A DNA stretch of 19,818 bases. Source: an uncultured Collinsella sp. (GTDB taxonomy: Bacteria; Actinomycetota; Coriobacteriia; Coriobacteriales; Coriobacteriaceae). Made by a program: the position numbers and the translations under genes. This document shows positions 13,946 to 19,818 of this stretch, in pieces; positions within the stretch are counted from its first letter, which is position 1; each line of letters begins with the position of its first letter. The stretch lies in the NCBI GenBank assembly GCA_958429225.1, contig CAUAJB010000037.1, positions 1 to 19,818 on the forward strand. The letters run 5' to 3'. The notes under the pieces are model-generated. The model saw nothing but the letters and a program-made list of their open reading frames with translations, was not told where the DNA came from and searched no databases.

Positions 13946-14320
13946 TTGGCCCGTATTAATGGTGTCGACCTCCCGCGTGAGAAGCGCGTTGAGATCGGTC
14001 TGACCTACATTTACGGCATCGGCCGCACCACTGCGACGAAGATTTGCGTCGAGTGCAACGTTAACGTGGATACGCGCGTTAAGGACCTCACCGAGGATGA
14101 GGTTAACGCCATCCGCGATTATATCGATAAGAACCAGATCATGGTTGAGGGCGACCTCCGCCGTGAGCGCAACCAGAACGTCAAGCGCCTTATGGACATC
14201 GGCTGCAACCGCGGCCTTCGTCACCGCAAGGGCCTCCCGGTCCGCGGCCAGCGCACCCACACTAACGCTCGTACCCGCAAGGGCCCGAAGCGTCAGATCG
14301 GTGCTAAGAAGAAGAAATAA
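13946..14320 (+). CDS. rpsM: Small-subunit ribosomal protein S13 (uS13)
   Basis: 124 residues, normal length. The start MARINGVDLPREKRVEIGLT is reached from a TTG codon at 13946, preceded by AGAGAGGAGA. The C-terminal basic tail with RGLRHRKGLPVRGQRTHTNA is the S13 signature. S13 bridges the 30S head to the 50S subunit and contacts P-site tRNA. The stop overlaps the rpsK ribosome site. Confidence 0.98.
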   Translation: MARINGVDLPREKRVEIGLTYIYGIGRTTATKICVECNVNVDTRVKDLTEDEVNAIRDYIDKNQIMVEGDLRRERNQNVKRLMDIGCNRGLRHRKGLPVRGQRTHTNARTRKGPKRQIGAKKKK

Positions 14321-14334
14321 GGAGCGCTAGATAG

Positions 14335-14739
14335 ATGGCTACTGCTAAGAAGAACGTTCGCGCTGCCCGTCTGAAGCGCGCGGACCGTAAGAACATTTCC
14401 GTGGGCCAGGCTCACATTCGTTCTACGTTCAACAACACGATCGTTTCGATCACCGATCCCCAGGGCAACGTCATTTCCTGGAAGTCGGCTGGCCAGGTGG
14501 GCTTCAAGGGCTCCCGTAAGTCCACGCCGTTCGCTGCCCAGATGGCTGCCGAGGCTGCTGCCAAGCAGGCCATGGAGCACGGTATGAAGAAGGTTTCCGT
14601 CTTCGTCAAGGGCCCCGGCTCCGGTCGTGAGACCGCCATCCGCTCCCTCCAGGCTGCTGGCCTCGAGGTCTCGAGCATCCAGGACAAGACCCCCATTCCG
14701 CACAACGGCTGCCGCCCCAAGAAGCGTCGCCGCGTGTAA
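14335..14739 (+). CDS. rpsK: Small-subunit ribosomal protein S11 (uS11)
   Basis: 134 residues. HIRSTFNNTIVSITDPQGN, a KGSRKSTPFAAQ stretch and the C-terminal DKTPIPHNGCRPKKRRRV are diagnostic. S11 sits on the 30S platform near the mRNA exit. It starts at ATG 14335 with AAGGAG across the preceding stop. Confidence 0.98.
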   Translation: MATAKKNVRAARLKRADRKNISVGQAHIRSTFNNTIVSITDPQGNVISWKSAGQVGFKGSRKSTPFAAQMAAEAAAKQAMEHGMKKVSVFVKGPGSGRETAIRSLQAAGLEVSSIQDKTPIPHNGCRPKKRRRV

Positions 14740-14758
14740 CTGAAAGGATCGTATCAAT

Positions 14759-15355
14759 ATGGCAATCGACAGGACTCCTGTTCTTAAGCGCTGCCGTCAG
14801 CTCGGGATCGATCCCGCTGAGCTCGGTTACAGCAGCAAGAAGGAATCTATCCGTAAGCCCAAGCGCCGTCGCAAGGAATCTGAGTACGGCATGCAGCTGC
14901 GCGAGAAGCAGAAGGTCAAGTTCATCTATGGCGTTCTGGAGAAGCAGTTCCACGGCTACTTCAACAAGGCCCGTAAGATGAACGGCGTCACCGGTGAGAA
15001 CCTCATGATCATTCTTGAGTCTCGCCTCGACAACGTCGTCTTCCGTCTTGGCTTCGCCCGCACCCGCAAAGAGGCTCGTCAGTCCGTCCGTCACGGTCAC
15101 TTCACCGTGAACGGCAAGCGCGTGGACATCCCGTCCTACCGCGTCAAGGCCGGCGACGTCGTCGCTGTCGGCGAGAAGTTCCGTGACCTCCTCCCCATCA
15201 AGGAGGCCCTGATTTCCTCCGAGCGCTTTGAGGTCCCTGGCTGGCTCGAGGTCGATATCGAGAAGCTGTCTGGTAACGTGCTCGCTCTGCCGACGCGTGA
15301 GCAGATCAGCGGTGATATCAACGAGCAGCTCATCGTCGAGCTCTACTCTAAGTAG
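14759..15355 (+). CDS. rpsD: Small-subunit ribosomal protein S4, zinc-free type (uS4)
   Basis: 198 residues. The central LESRLDNVVFRLGFARTRKEARQ and GHFTVNGKRVDIPSYRVK form the S4 RNA-binding domain. The N-terminal region has only one cysteine (C12) in RCRQLGIDP, so the four-Cys zinc site of many bacterial S4 proteins is absent. S4 nucleates 30S assembly and lies between rpsK and rpoA, its standard place. A purine-rich GAAAGGA precedes the ATG. Confidence 0.97.
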   Translation: MAIDRTPVLKRCRQLGIDPAELGYSSKKESIRKPKRRRKESEYGMQLREKQKVKFIYGVLEKQFHGYFNKARKMNGVTGENLMIILESRLDNVVFRLGFARTRKEARQSVRHGHFTVNGKRVDIPSYRVKAGDVVAVGEKFRDLLPIKEALISSERFEVPGWLEVDIEKLSGNVLALPTREQISGDINEQLIVELYSK

Positions 15356-15387
15356 TCCATCCGGGCTGCTGAGGCTGGAGGTAATAC

Positions 15388-16329
15388 ATGTCAGAATTCA
15401 TTAGGCCTCAGGTTCAGGTCGAAGAGATCAACGAGACGTCTGCTCGTGTCTCCGTCGAGCCGCTCGAGCGTGGCTACGGCGATACGCTGGGTAACTCCCT
15501 TCGTCGCGTTCTTCTGTCCTCGCTCGAGGGTGCCGCCGTCGAGGCTATTCAGATCGATGGCGCGCAGCACGAGTTCATGACCATCCCTAACATGGTCGAG
15601 GATGTCACCGACATCGTCCTGAATGTCAAGGGTCTTGTCTTCAGGGCTCTCGGCACGACCGACGAGGCGACCGCCACCATTTCGGTTGACGGCCCCTGCG
15701 AGGTCACCGGTGCGGACTTCTTTATTCCGTCCGAGTTTGAGCTGGTCAACCCCGAGCAGCACATCGCTACGCTCACCGAGGGTGGCCATCTCACCATGAG
15801 CATGCGCATCGGCTATGGCCGCGGCTATGTTTCTGGCGAGGCCAACAAACGCGACAACGATCCCATCGGTGTGATCCACGTCGACTCGCTGTACTCGCCG
15901 GTTTCCCGTTGCGCCAAGCTCGTTGAGGCTTGCCGTGTCGGTCAGCACACCGACTACGACCGCCTTGTCCTCGAGATCGAGACCAACGGCTCCATCGCCC
16001 CGCGCGACGCCGTGGTCCAGGCTGCCAATATCATTAACCAGCATATGGCTGCCTTTATGAACCTTGCCGAGACCCCCGAGGTCGAGGAGGAGGCTTCGAT
16101 CTTCGCTCCCGAGGTCACCAACGACAACGCTGAGCTGGACAAGCAGATCGAGGATCTGGACCTTTCCGTCCGTTCTTACAACTGCCTTAAGCGCGCCAGC
16201 ATTCACTCGGTCCGTCAGCTCGTTGAGTTCTCGGAGAACGATCTGCTCAACATCCGTAACTTCGGTGTTAAGTCGATCGAGGAAGTGAAGGACAAGCTTG
16301 AGTCCATGGGCCTGAGCCTGAAGGCTTAA
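15388..16329 (+). CDS. rpoA: RNA polymerase alpha subunit
   Basis: 313 residues with both domains. The N-terminal dimerisation domain (about residues 10-230) includes EPLERGYGDTLGNSLRRVLL. A short acidic linker, rich in Glu, leads to the C-terminal domain (about 255-313) with LDLSVRSYNCLKRA and NFGVKSIEEVKDKLESMGL. It scaffolds polymerase assembly and binds UP elements and activators. GGAGG precedes the ATG. It is followed 30 nt later by rplQ. Confidence 0.98.
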   Translation: MSEFIRPQVQVEEINETSARVSVEPLERGYGDTLGNSLRRVLLSSLEGAAVEAIQIDGAQHEFMTIPNMVEDVTDIVLNVKGLVFRALGTTDEATATISVDGPCEVTGADFFIPSEFELVNPEQHIATLTEGGHLTMSMRIGYGRGYVSGEANKRDNDPIGVIHVDSLYSPVSRCAKLVEACRVGQHTDYDRLVLEIETNGSIAPRDAVVQAANIINQHMAAFMNLAETPEVEEEASIFAPEVTNDNAELDKQIEDLDLSVRSYNCLKRASIHSVRQLVEFSENDLLNIRNFGVKSIEEVKDKLESMGLSLKA

Positions 16330-16359
16330 TGCTTCGCATATTTGAGGAGAAACTAGACC

Positions 16360-16827
16360 ATGCGTCATAACGTTAAGAAGGGCCTGAAGCTCGGCACCGA
16401 TGCGAGCCACACCAAGGCCATGAAGAAGAGCCTTGCTAAGGCCCTCTTCGAGAACGACCGCATCAAGACCACCGAGACCCGCGCTAAGGCGCTGCGTTCG
16501 GTCGTCGATCCGATCATCACCTGGGCCAAGAAGGGCGACCTGCACTCTCGTCGTCTGGCTATCGCCAAGCTCGGCGATAAGCAGCTCGTTGCCGAGATCT
16601 TCGACAAGGCTGCTCAGGGCATGTGGCAGGACCGCAACGGCGGTTACACCCGCATCATGAAGCTCGGTAACCGCAAGGGCGACAACGCTCCCATCGTTAT
16701 CATGGAGCTCGTCACCGAGCCTTGCACGCCTAAGGCTAAGAAGGCTGCTCCGGCCCCCAAGAAGGCCGCTGCTCCCAAGAAGGTCGAGGCTGCCGAGGAG
16801 GCTCCTGCTGAGGAGACCGCTGAGTAG
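16360..16827 (+). CDS. rplQ: Large-subunit ribosomal protein L17 (bL17) with Ala/Lys-rich tail
   Basis: 155 residues. The core (about 1-118) starts MRHNVKKGLKLGTDASHTKA and includes KALFENDRIKTTETRAKALR and RNGGYTRIMKLGNRKGDNAP. A low-complexity tail of about 35 residues, Ala/Lys/Pro then Ala/Glu-rich, follows. Such tails are common in actinobacterial L17. GAGGAGA precedes the ATG. It ends the alpha operon, with a strong terminator 26 nt after the stop. Confidence 0.97.
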   Translation: MRHNVKKGLKLGTDASHTKAMKKSLAKALFENDRIKTTETRAKALRSVVDPIITWAKKGDLHSRRLAIAKLGDKQLVAEIFDKAAQGMWQDRNGGYTRIMKLGNRKGDNAPIVIMELVTEPCTPKAKKAAPAPKKAAAPKKVEAAEEAPAEETAE

Positions 16828-16853
16828 ACAATCCGTCTGCATAGGCTATATTC

Positions 16854-16884
16854 GAGGGGTACGTTCGCGTACCCCTCTTTTTTT
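16854..16884 (+). terminator. Intrinsic terminator of the alpha operon
   Basis: A perfect 10-bp stem (GAGGGGTACG at 16854-16863, CGTACCCCTC at 16868-16877) with a TTCG tetraloop, followed by seven Ts. It lies between rplQ and truA, so truA probably depends on read-through or on a promoter I could not identify in the 35 nt before its start. Confidence 0.95.
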
Positions 16885-16919
16885 GTCGAAATGCCATTGC
16901 CTGTTTGTTGGGAGCGTCC

Positions 16920-17744
16920 ATGACCGCGCCGTCTGATTTCAATTCGATTCCTGAGCTCGATGCCACGCTCGTTTTCCGCGTGGCCTACGATGGCTCGTCC
17001 TACAGCGGCTTTGCCGAGCAGCCCGGTCAGACGACGGTTGCGGGCGAGTTGCGCCGCGCTATCGAGACGCTCCTGCGCCGCCCGATCGACCTGACGTGTG
17101 CGGGGCGTACCGATGCCGGCGTGCATGCGGTGGCACAGTTCATCAGCGTGCCCGTAACGGACGCTGAGTTGGCTTTGACGCGCCGTAGGTGGCTGAGGGC
17201 TATGGATGCCCTCCTGCCCAAAGATATCGCCATAAACGAGGTCTACAAGGCCCGTAAAGGCTTTTCTGCACGCTTTGATGCGCGTTCCCGTACGTATACG
17301 TACCGTATTGCCGATCGCGACGCGCGCCCTGTGCTTTCGCGCGGTGCGGTGTGGTGGCATCGCTACTCATTGGATGTTGAGGCGATGTCTGCGGCCTGTC
17401 CCGCGCTGCTGGGCGAGCAGGACTTCAAGAGCTTTTGCAAGGTGGCGTCTGCTGTGGGCAAGCCCACGCACCGCTGCGTGATGCGTGCCGAGTTTGGCCA
17501 TGAGGTTGCGTTTGGCGAGGACATCCTGACGTTTACCATCGAGGGCAATGCGTTTCTGCATTCGATGGTCCGTACGATCGTTGGCACGCTTGTCGCGATT
17601 GGCATGCATCGCCGTGAACCCGAGTGGATGCGCGAGGTCATCGATGCTTGCGACCGTACCGCTGCGGGCCCCACGGCTCCTGCCTGCGGCCTTACGTTTA
17701 TGGGCGTGGATTACGGTCCCGCCGAGCTTGTCGTGCTCGACTAG
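16920..17744 (+). CDS. truA: tRNA pseudouridine synthase A
   Basis: 274 residues. The catalytic motif AGRTDAGVHA is at 61-70, with the nucleophile Asp at 65. VAYDGSSYSGF near residue 21 matches the usual YDGxxYxGW region, and HSMVRTIVGTLVAIG is the conserved C-terminal helix. TruA makes pseudouridine at positions 38-40 of tRNA anticodon arms. I prefer ATG 16920 over an upstream in-frame TTG because GGGAG sits just before it and no family residues lie upstream. truA following rplQ is a common arrangement, although a terminator separates them here. Confidence 0.96.
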   Translation: MTAPSDFNSIPELDATLVFRVAYDGSSYSGFAEQPGQTTVAGELRRAIETLLRRPIDLTCAGRTDAGVHAVAQFISVPVTDAELALTRRRWLRAMDALLPKDIAINEVYKARKGFSARFDARSRTYTYRIADRDARPVLSRGAVWWHRYSLDVEAMSAACPALLGEQDFKSFCKVASAVGKPTHRCVMRAEFGHEVAFGEDILTFTIEGNAFLHSMVRTIVGTLVAIGMHRREPEWMREVIDACDRTAAGPTAPACGLTFMGVDYGPAELVVLD

Positions 17745-17752
17745 GGGAGGGC

Positions 17753-17771
17753 TCGACGCGTCGTGCGTCGA
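17753..17771 (+). other. Inverted repeat after truA
   Basis: TCGACGC (17753-17759) and GCGTCGA (17765-17771) pair perfectly around a 5-nt loop, 8 nt after the truA stop. No T-run follows, so a terminator role is only weakly supported. Confidence 0.35.
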
Positions 17772-17862
17772 CACCCGTCATCTGTGGGCTGCGCGTGTGC
17801 AACATCTGTTCTTGGCGTGCAATACAACCGGTGTCTCATTGCTTTTATTGCCGGGGTGTACC

Positions 17863-17883
17863 ATGAACCACGGTTTGGTTCAT
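17863..17883. promoter_or_regulatory. Operator-like inverted repeat upstream of the glycosyltransferase-like gene
   Basis: ATGAACCA (17863-17870) and TGGTTCAT (17876-17883) form a perfect hyphenated palindrome with a 5-bp spacer, ending 22 nt before the start codon. It could be a repressor site or an mRNA hairpin near the ribosome site. No convincing promoter boxes accompany it. Confidence 0.4.
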
Positions 17884-17905
17884 TGCTGTCGAGAGGACGG
17901 ATAAC

Positions 17906-18946
17906 TTGGTTCGACGTGGCTCGCATCCGCGACTTTCGGTGATCCTTGTGGTAGAAGGTTCGCCCAGCTATGCGATGCGTGCGCTCGAGAGTATCCAGAA
18001 CCAAGACCTCTACGATTTGCAGATTGTCGTTGTCTGCCGCGATGCTGCGCCCGGTGTGCGCCATTCGCTTCAAGTTGCTGCCGACAGAGACATCCATATT
18101 GATTTGATTGACGTCGAGGACTCGAAGTGCGGTGCTTGTCTTCGTGCCGGTTTTGCTGCCTCGCGTGGCTCTCAAATCATCGCTATGAACGCCGATGAGT
18201 GGTTTGCTCCGCAGTCCCTTTCCAAGATGGTCGATATCGCGTGCGATACTACGGCAGACATAGTGCTCCCCACGGTGTCGCTCGACCGCTATGATGCACA
18301 TCGAGAGCGCCATTCGCGCGTCTTGGATGCTGCTCATATTTCCATTGATAGCAAATCCTCGATGGTGACCGGGCTGCCCCAGTTGATTTTAGGCGGCTTG
18401 GTTGCTCAAGTCTCTGGCGTGATGTATAGCCGTCCGCTGTTTGAAGCATGCCTGTCGCGTGGCAAGGCGTACCGTACGGTTGAGTTTATGGCTTATGCGC
18501 TCTCGCAGGCACGATTCGTGTCCGGCTGCGGCGACGCTTGTTTCCACGCGGTGGCACCTAAGCTTACAGATGCCTTTGATCCCACCATGTATGCCAGGAT
18601 ATCCGATGACACTCGAGCGCTCGACGAGCTTGCGGACTCACTCTCGGAAGCAGATAGCGGTGGTCGGCTCAAGCTGGCAAGCCAAAAGTTCTACTTCGCC
18701 GGACTGGTCGCCTGCATCGAGAATTTGTGTCTGAGCCCGCATGGAGTGTCGTCAATCGAGCGTTCCGCCCGCATGCGTGATATGCTCGAGGCGCCTCGAA
18801 CCCGTCAGATGGTCGCCGCGCTCAAGGATAACCATCGGGGACTCGGTCTGTTGTTTGGGCCGATCGCCAGCGCCAAGCCCGCGCGCTGCGTGATGTGTAC
18901 GCATCTGGCAGCTTTTCTTAACCGGACGGGCGCAAAAACCGCCTAA
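17906..18946 (+). CDS. Divergent family-2 glycosyltransferase-like protein
   Basis: 346 residues from a TTG start, with GAGAGGACGG upstream. Residues 10-110 look like the N-terminal half of a GT-A fold: LSVILVVEGSPSYAMRALESI, the hydrophobic strand LQIVVVCRDA, then ACLRAGFAASRGSQIIAMNADEW, which matches the family-2 pattern of a helix followed by the metal-binding strand. The usual DxD is replaced by NADEW (95-99), with only one or two acidic residues. I see no membrane segment or signal peptide. The C-terminal 200 residues are not recognisable to me. Substrate and acceptor are unknown. The neighbours truA and argR give no pathway hint. A regulatory or inactive GT-A protein is possible. Confidence 0.6.
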   Translation: MVRRGSHPRLSVILVVEGSPSYAMRALESIQNQDLYDLQIVVVCRDAAPGVRHSLQVAADRDIHIDLIDVEDSKCGACLRAGFAASRGSQIIAMNADEWFAPQSLSKMVDIACDTTADIVLPTVSLDRYDAHRERHSRVLDAAHISIDSKSSMVTGLPQLILGGLVAQVSGVMYSRPLFEACLSRGKAYRTVEFMAYALSQARFVSGCGDACFHAVAPKLTDAFDPTMYARISDDTRALDELADSLSEADSGGRLKLASQKFYFAGLVACIENLCLSPHGVSSIERSARMRDMLEAPRTRQMVAALKDNHRGLGLLFGPIASAKPARCVMCTHLAAFLNRTGAKTA

Positions 18947-18952
18947 ACGGCT

Positions 18953-18990
18953 CATTTCGAAACAAATTTGCATAGAATTGTTTCGAAATG
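18953..18990. promoter_or_regulatory. 13-bp perfect inverted repeat between the GT-like gene and argR
   Basis: CATTTCGAAACAA (18953-18965) and TTGTTTCGAAATG (18978-18990) are exact reverse complements, with a 12-nt AT-rich spacer. Each arm itself contains the palindrome TTTCGAAA, so this may be two protein-binding sites 26 bp apart, centre to centre. It lies about 90 nt before argR and 7 nt after the preceding stop. No T-run follows, which argues against a terminator. Confidence 0.55.
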
Positions 18991-19030
18991 CGTTCTTATA
19001 CACAAAAGCCTTCAAATAGCGTTAAACTAT

Positions 19031-19045
19031 TCAATCACTGATTGA
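19031..19045. promoter_or_regulatory. Short palindrome just upstream of argR
   Basis: TCAATC and GATTGA flank a 3-bp centre (ACT), ending 33 nt before the argR start. Its halves read outward, unlike the TGAAT...ATTCA layout of known ARG boxes. An autoregulatory site is possible but unproven. Confidence 0.3.
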
Positions 19046-19078
19046 TTGTCTCCGCCATCTTTTGGAGAGAGGGTTTGT

Positions 19079-19516
19079 ATGGCTAAAAAACGCAATGGGC
19101 GCCAGGATGCCATTAGAGATATTGTGCGCAATAAGGACGTCCGCACGCAGCGCGTGCTGGTCGATGAGCTCCGCGCTATGGGCTTTGATTGCACGCAGGC
19201 GACTGTCTCTCGCGATATTGCCGATATGGGGCTGCGTAAGCTCCCTGAGGGCATCTATGTTCTGGCAGAGGACCTGCACCTGCAGCGTATGGTTTCCGAG
19301 CTCGTAACGGGCGTTCTGCGCACCGATAATCTGGTTATGATTAAGGCTCAGCCTGGCACGGCTTCCGGCATCGCCGCCGCTGTTGATGCGGCAGAGCTGC
19401 CCGATGTGCTTGGCTCGCTTGCCGGCAACGATACGATTTTGGTTATTGCCCAGACGGCCGAGGACGGCGAGCGTCTCGAGGCGCTGATCAATAAGCTGAG
19501 CAATTCTCGCAAGTAG
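19079..19516 (+). CDS. argR: Arginine repressor ArgR
   Basis: 145 residues, normal for ArgR/AhrC. The winged-helix N-terminal domain (about 1-70) has TQATVSRDI at residues 39-47 as the recognition helix, followed by MGLRKLPEGIYVL. The C-terminal oligomerisation and arginine-binding domain includes GTASGIAAAVD and AGNDTILVIAQT. ArgR is a hexamer that binds arginine and represses biosynthesis or activates catabolism genes. I chose ATG 19079 over an upstream in-frame start because GGAGAG precedes it and MAKKRNGRQ is a typical beginning. The gene stands alone, not beside arg biosynthesis genes, with inverted repeats upstream and a terminator downstream. Confidence 0.96.
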   Translation: MAKKRNGRQDAIRDIVRNKDVRTQRVLVDELRAMGFDCTQATVSRDIADMGLRKLPEGIYVLAEDLHLQRMVSELVTGVLRTDNLVMIKAQPGTASGIAAAVDAAELPDVLGSLAGNDTILVIAQTAEDGERLEALINKLSNSRK

Positions 19517-19565
19517 GCGTGCGGGTCGTGCGCTCGGCCCTGCGCGCGCTGACATAGTTGCCTGT

Positions 19566-19600
19566 AAGGGGGTATCGACGAGGGTCGGTACCCCCTTTTT
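19566..19600 (+). terminator. Intrinsic terminator of argR
   Basis: A 13-bp stem with one wobble (19566-19578 with 19585-19597; AAGGGGGTA against TACCCCCTT) encloses a 6-nt loop. The T-run (19596-19600) begins within the right arm. Confidence 0.9.
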
Positions 19601-19643
19601 GTTTGCCGGTATAAAGACCGCCTGCCAGGTCGCTTTAAACTAA

Positions 19644-19682
19644 AAGGCCCCCGAGCAGTTGAATAAGCTGTTCGGGGGCCTT
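19644..19682 (-). terminator. Terminator of the minus-strand gene at the right edge
   Basis: AAGGCCCCCGA (19644-19654) and TCGGGGGCCTT (19672-19682) are perfectly complementary, and pairing can extend inward through wobbles. Read on the minus strand, the stem ends in a TTTT run (complement of 19642-19645), whereas the plus strand has only TT. It therefore fits the convergent minus-strand gene, 22 nt after its stop. Confidence 0.75.
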
Positions 19683-19704
19683 GTTGCTTATGGCCGGATG
19701 ATTT

Positions 19705-19818
19705 CTAGCCGACCGTATCGTCAGGCGTGGGCGAGGGGTCGGGAGTGGGCGTGGGCGTAGGCGTGCCGCCATCGCCGCCGGTCGAACCACCGGTGGAGCC
19801 GCCCGTCGAGCCACCGGT
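19705..19818 (-). CDS. C-terminal end of an unidentified protein with TGGS repeats and a Thr/Pro tail (5' end outside window)
   Basis: On the minus strand the last 114 nt are open up to a TAG at 19705-19707 and encode 37 residues: three TGGS units, then TGGDGG, then TPTPTPTPDPSPTPDDTVG. This is a flexible low-complexity tail, typical of the C-termini of secreted or wall-associated actinobacterial proteins, for example some class A penicillin-binding proteins. The identity cannot be decided from the tail alone. A suitable terminator lies just downstream in its direction. The DNA shows a 12-nt period over the TGGS part (19783-19818). Confidence 0.7.
   Translation of the reverse strand, partial: TGGSTGGSTGGSTGGDGGTPTPTPTPDPSPTPDDTVG

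Noticed and set aside
15391..16842. 483-codon open frame on the minus strand opposite rpoA and rplQ
   Set aside because: Shadow frame produced by codon bias of rpoA and rplQ, with no ribosome site or motif.
18953..18990. LexA/SOS box upstream of argR
   Set aside because: The half-sites resemble TCGAAC/GTTCGA, but their spacing is far from the 4-bp gap of actinobacterial LexA boxes.

Overview
The window looks like a chromosomal segment of a Coriobacteriia gut actinobacterium, most probably Collinsella or a close relative. This is inferred from the GC-rich codon use, the actinobacterial style of the ribosomal proteins (zinc-type S14, L17 with an Ala/Lys/Pro-rich tail) and an anaerobic purine-degradation gene set next to them. 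No marker here fixes the species.

Left region (1-6791) is the distal part of a purine / uric acid degradation cluster. It holds the 3' end of ygeY (M20 hydrolase), ygeW (carbamoyltransferase-like, closed by a strong terminator), a mocA-type nucleotidyltransferase and a hyuA-type dihydropyrimidinase, all on the + strand. These are followed by yqeC (- strand), yqeB and an xdhC-family protein (+ strand). The last three, with mocA, are the maturation factors expected for a selenium-dependent molybdenum hydroxylase such as a xanthine dehydrogenase; the enzyme itself must lie outside the window. Two copies of a 67-bp palindromic element sit at 4024-4090 and 6809-6875, flanking the yqeC-yqeB-xdhC block.

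Middle region (6792-16884) is the distal part of the spc operon followed by the alpha operon: rplE, rpsN, rpsH, rplF, rplR, rpsE, rpmD, rplO, secY, adk, map, infA, rpmJ, rpsM, rpsK, rpsD, rpoA, rplQ, closed by a textbook terminator. The genes that normally precede rplE (rplN, rplX and the S10 operon) are absent. rplE instead starts a block with its own candidate promoter and a long leader, directly after the purine genes. Several gaps inside this block hold hairpins that lack a T-tract.

Right region (16885-19818) holds truA, a divergent glycosyltransferase-2-like gene and the arginine repressor argR, each preceded or followed by short inverted repeats. argR ends at a terminator. It is convergent with the 3' end of a minus-strand gene whose product ends in TGGS repeats and a Thr/Pro tail, and which has its own terminator.

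I saw no rRNA, tRNA, CRISPR array, transposase or phage gene. The most interesting points are the split ribosomal operon, the paired 67-bp palindromes, the extra cysteine clusters in YqeC and the inverted repeats upstream of argR.
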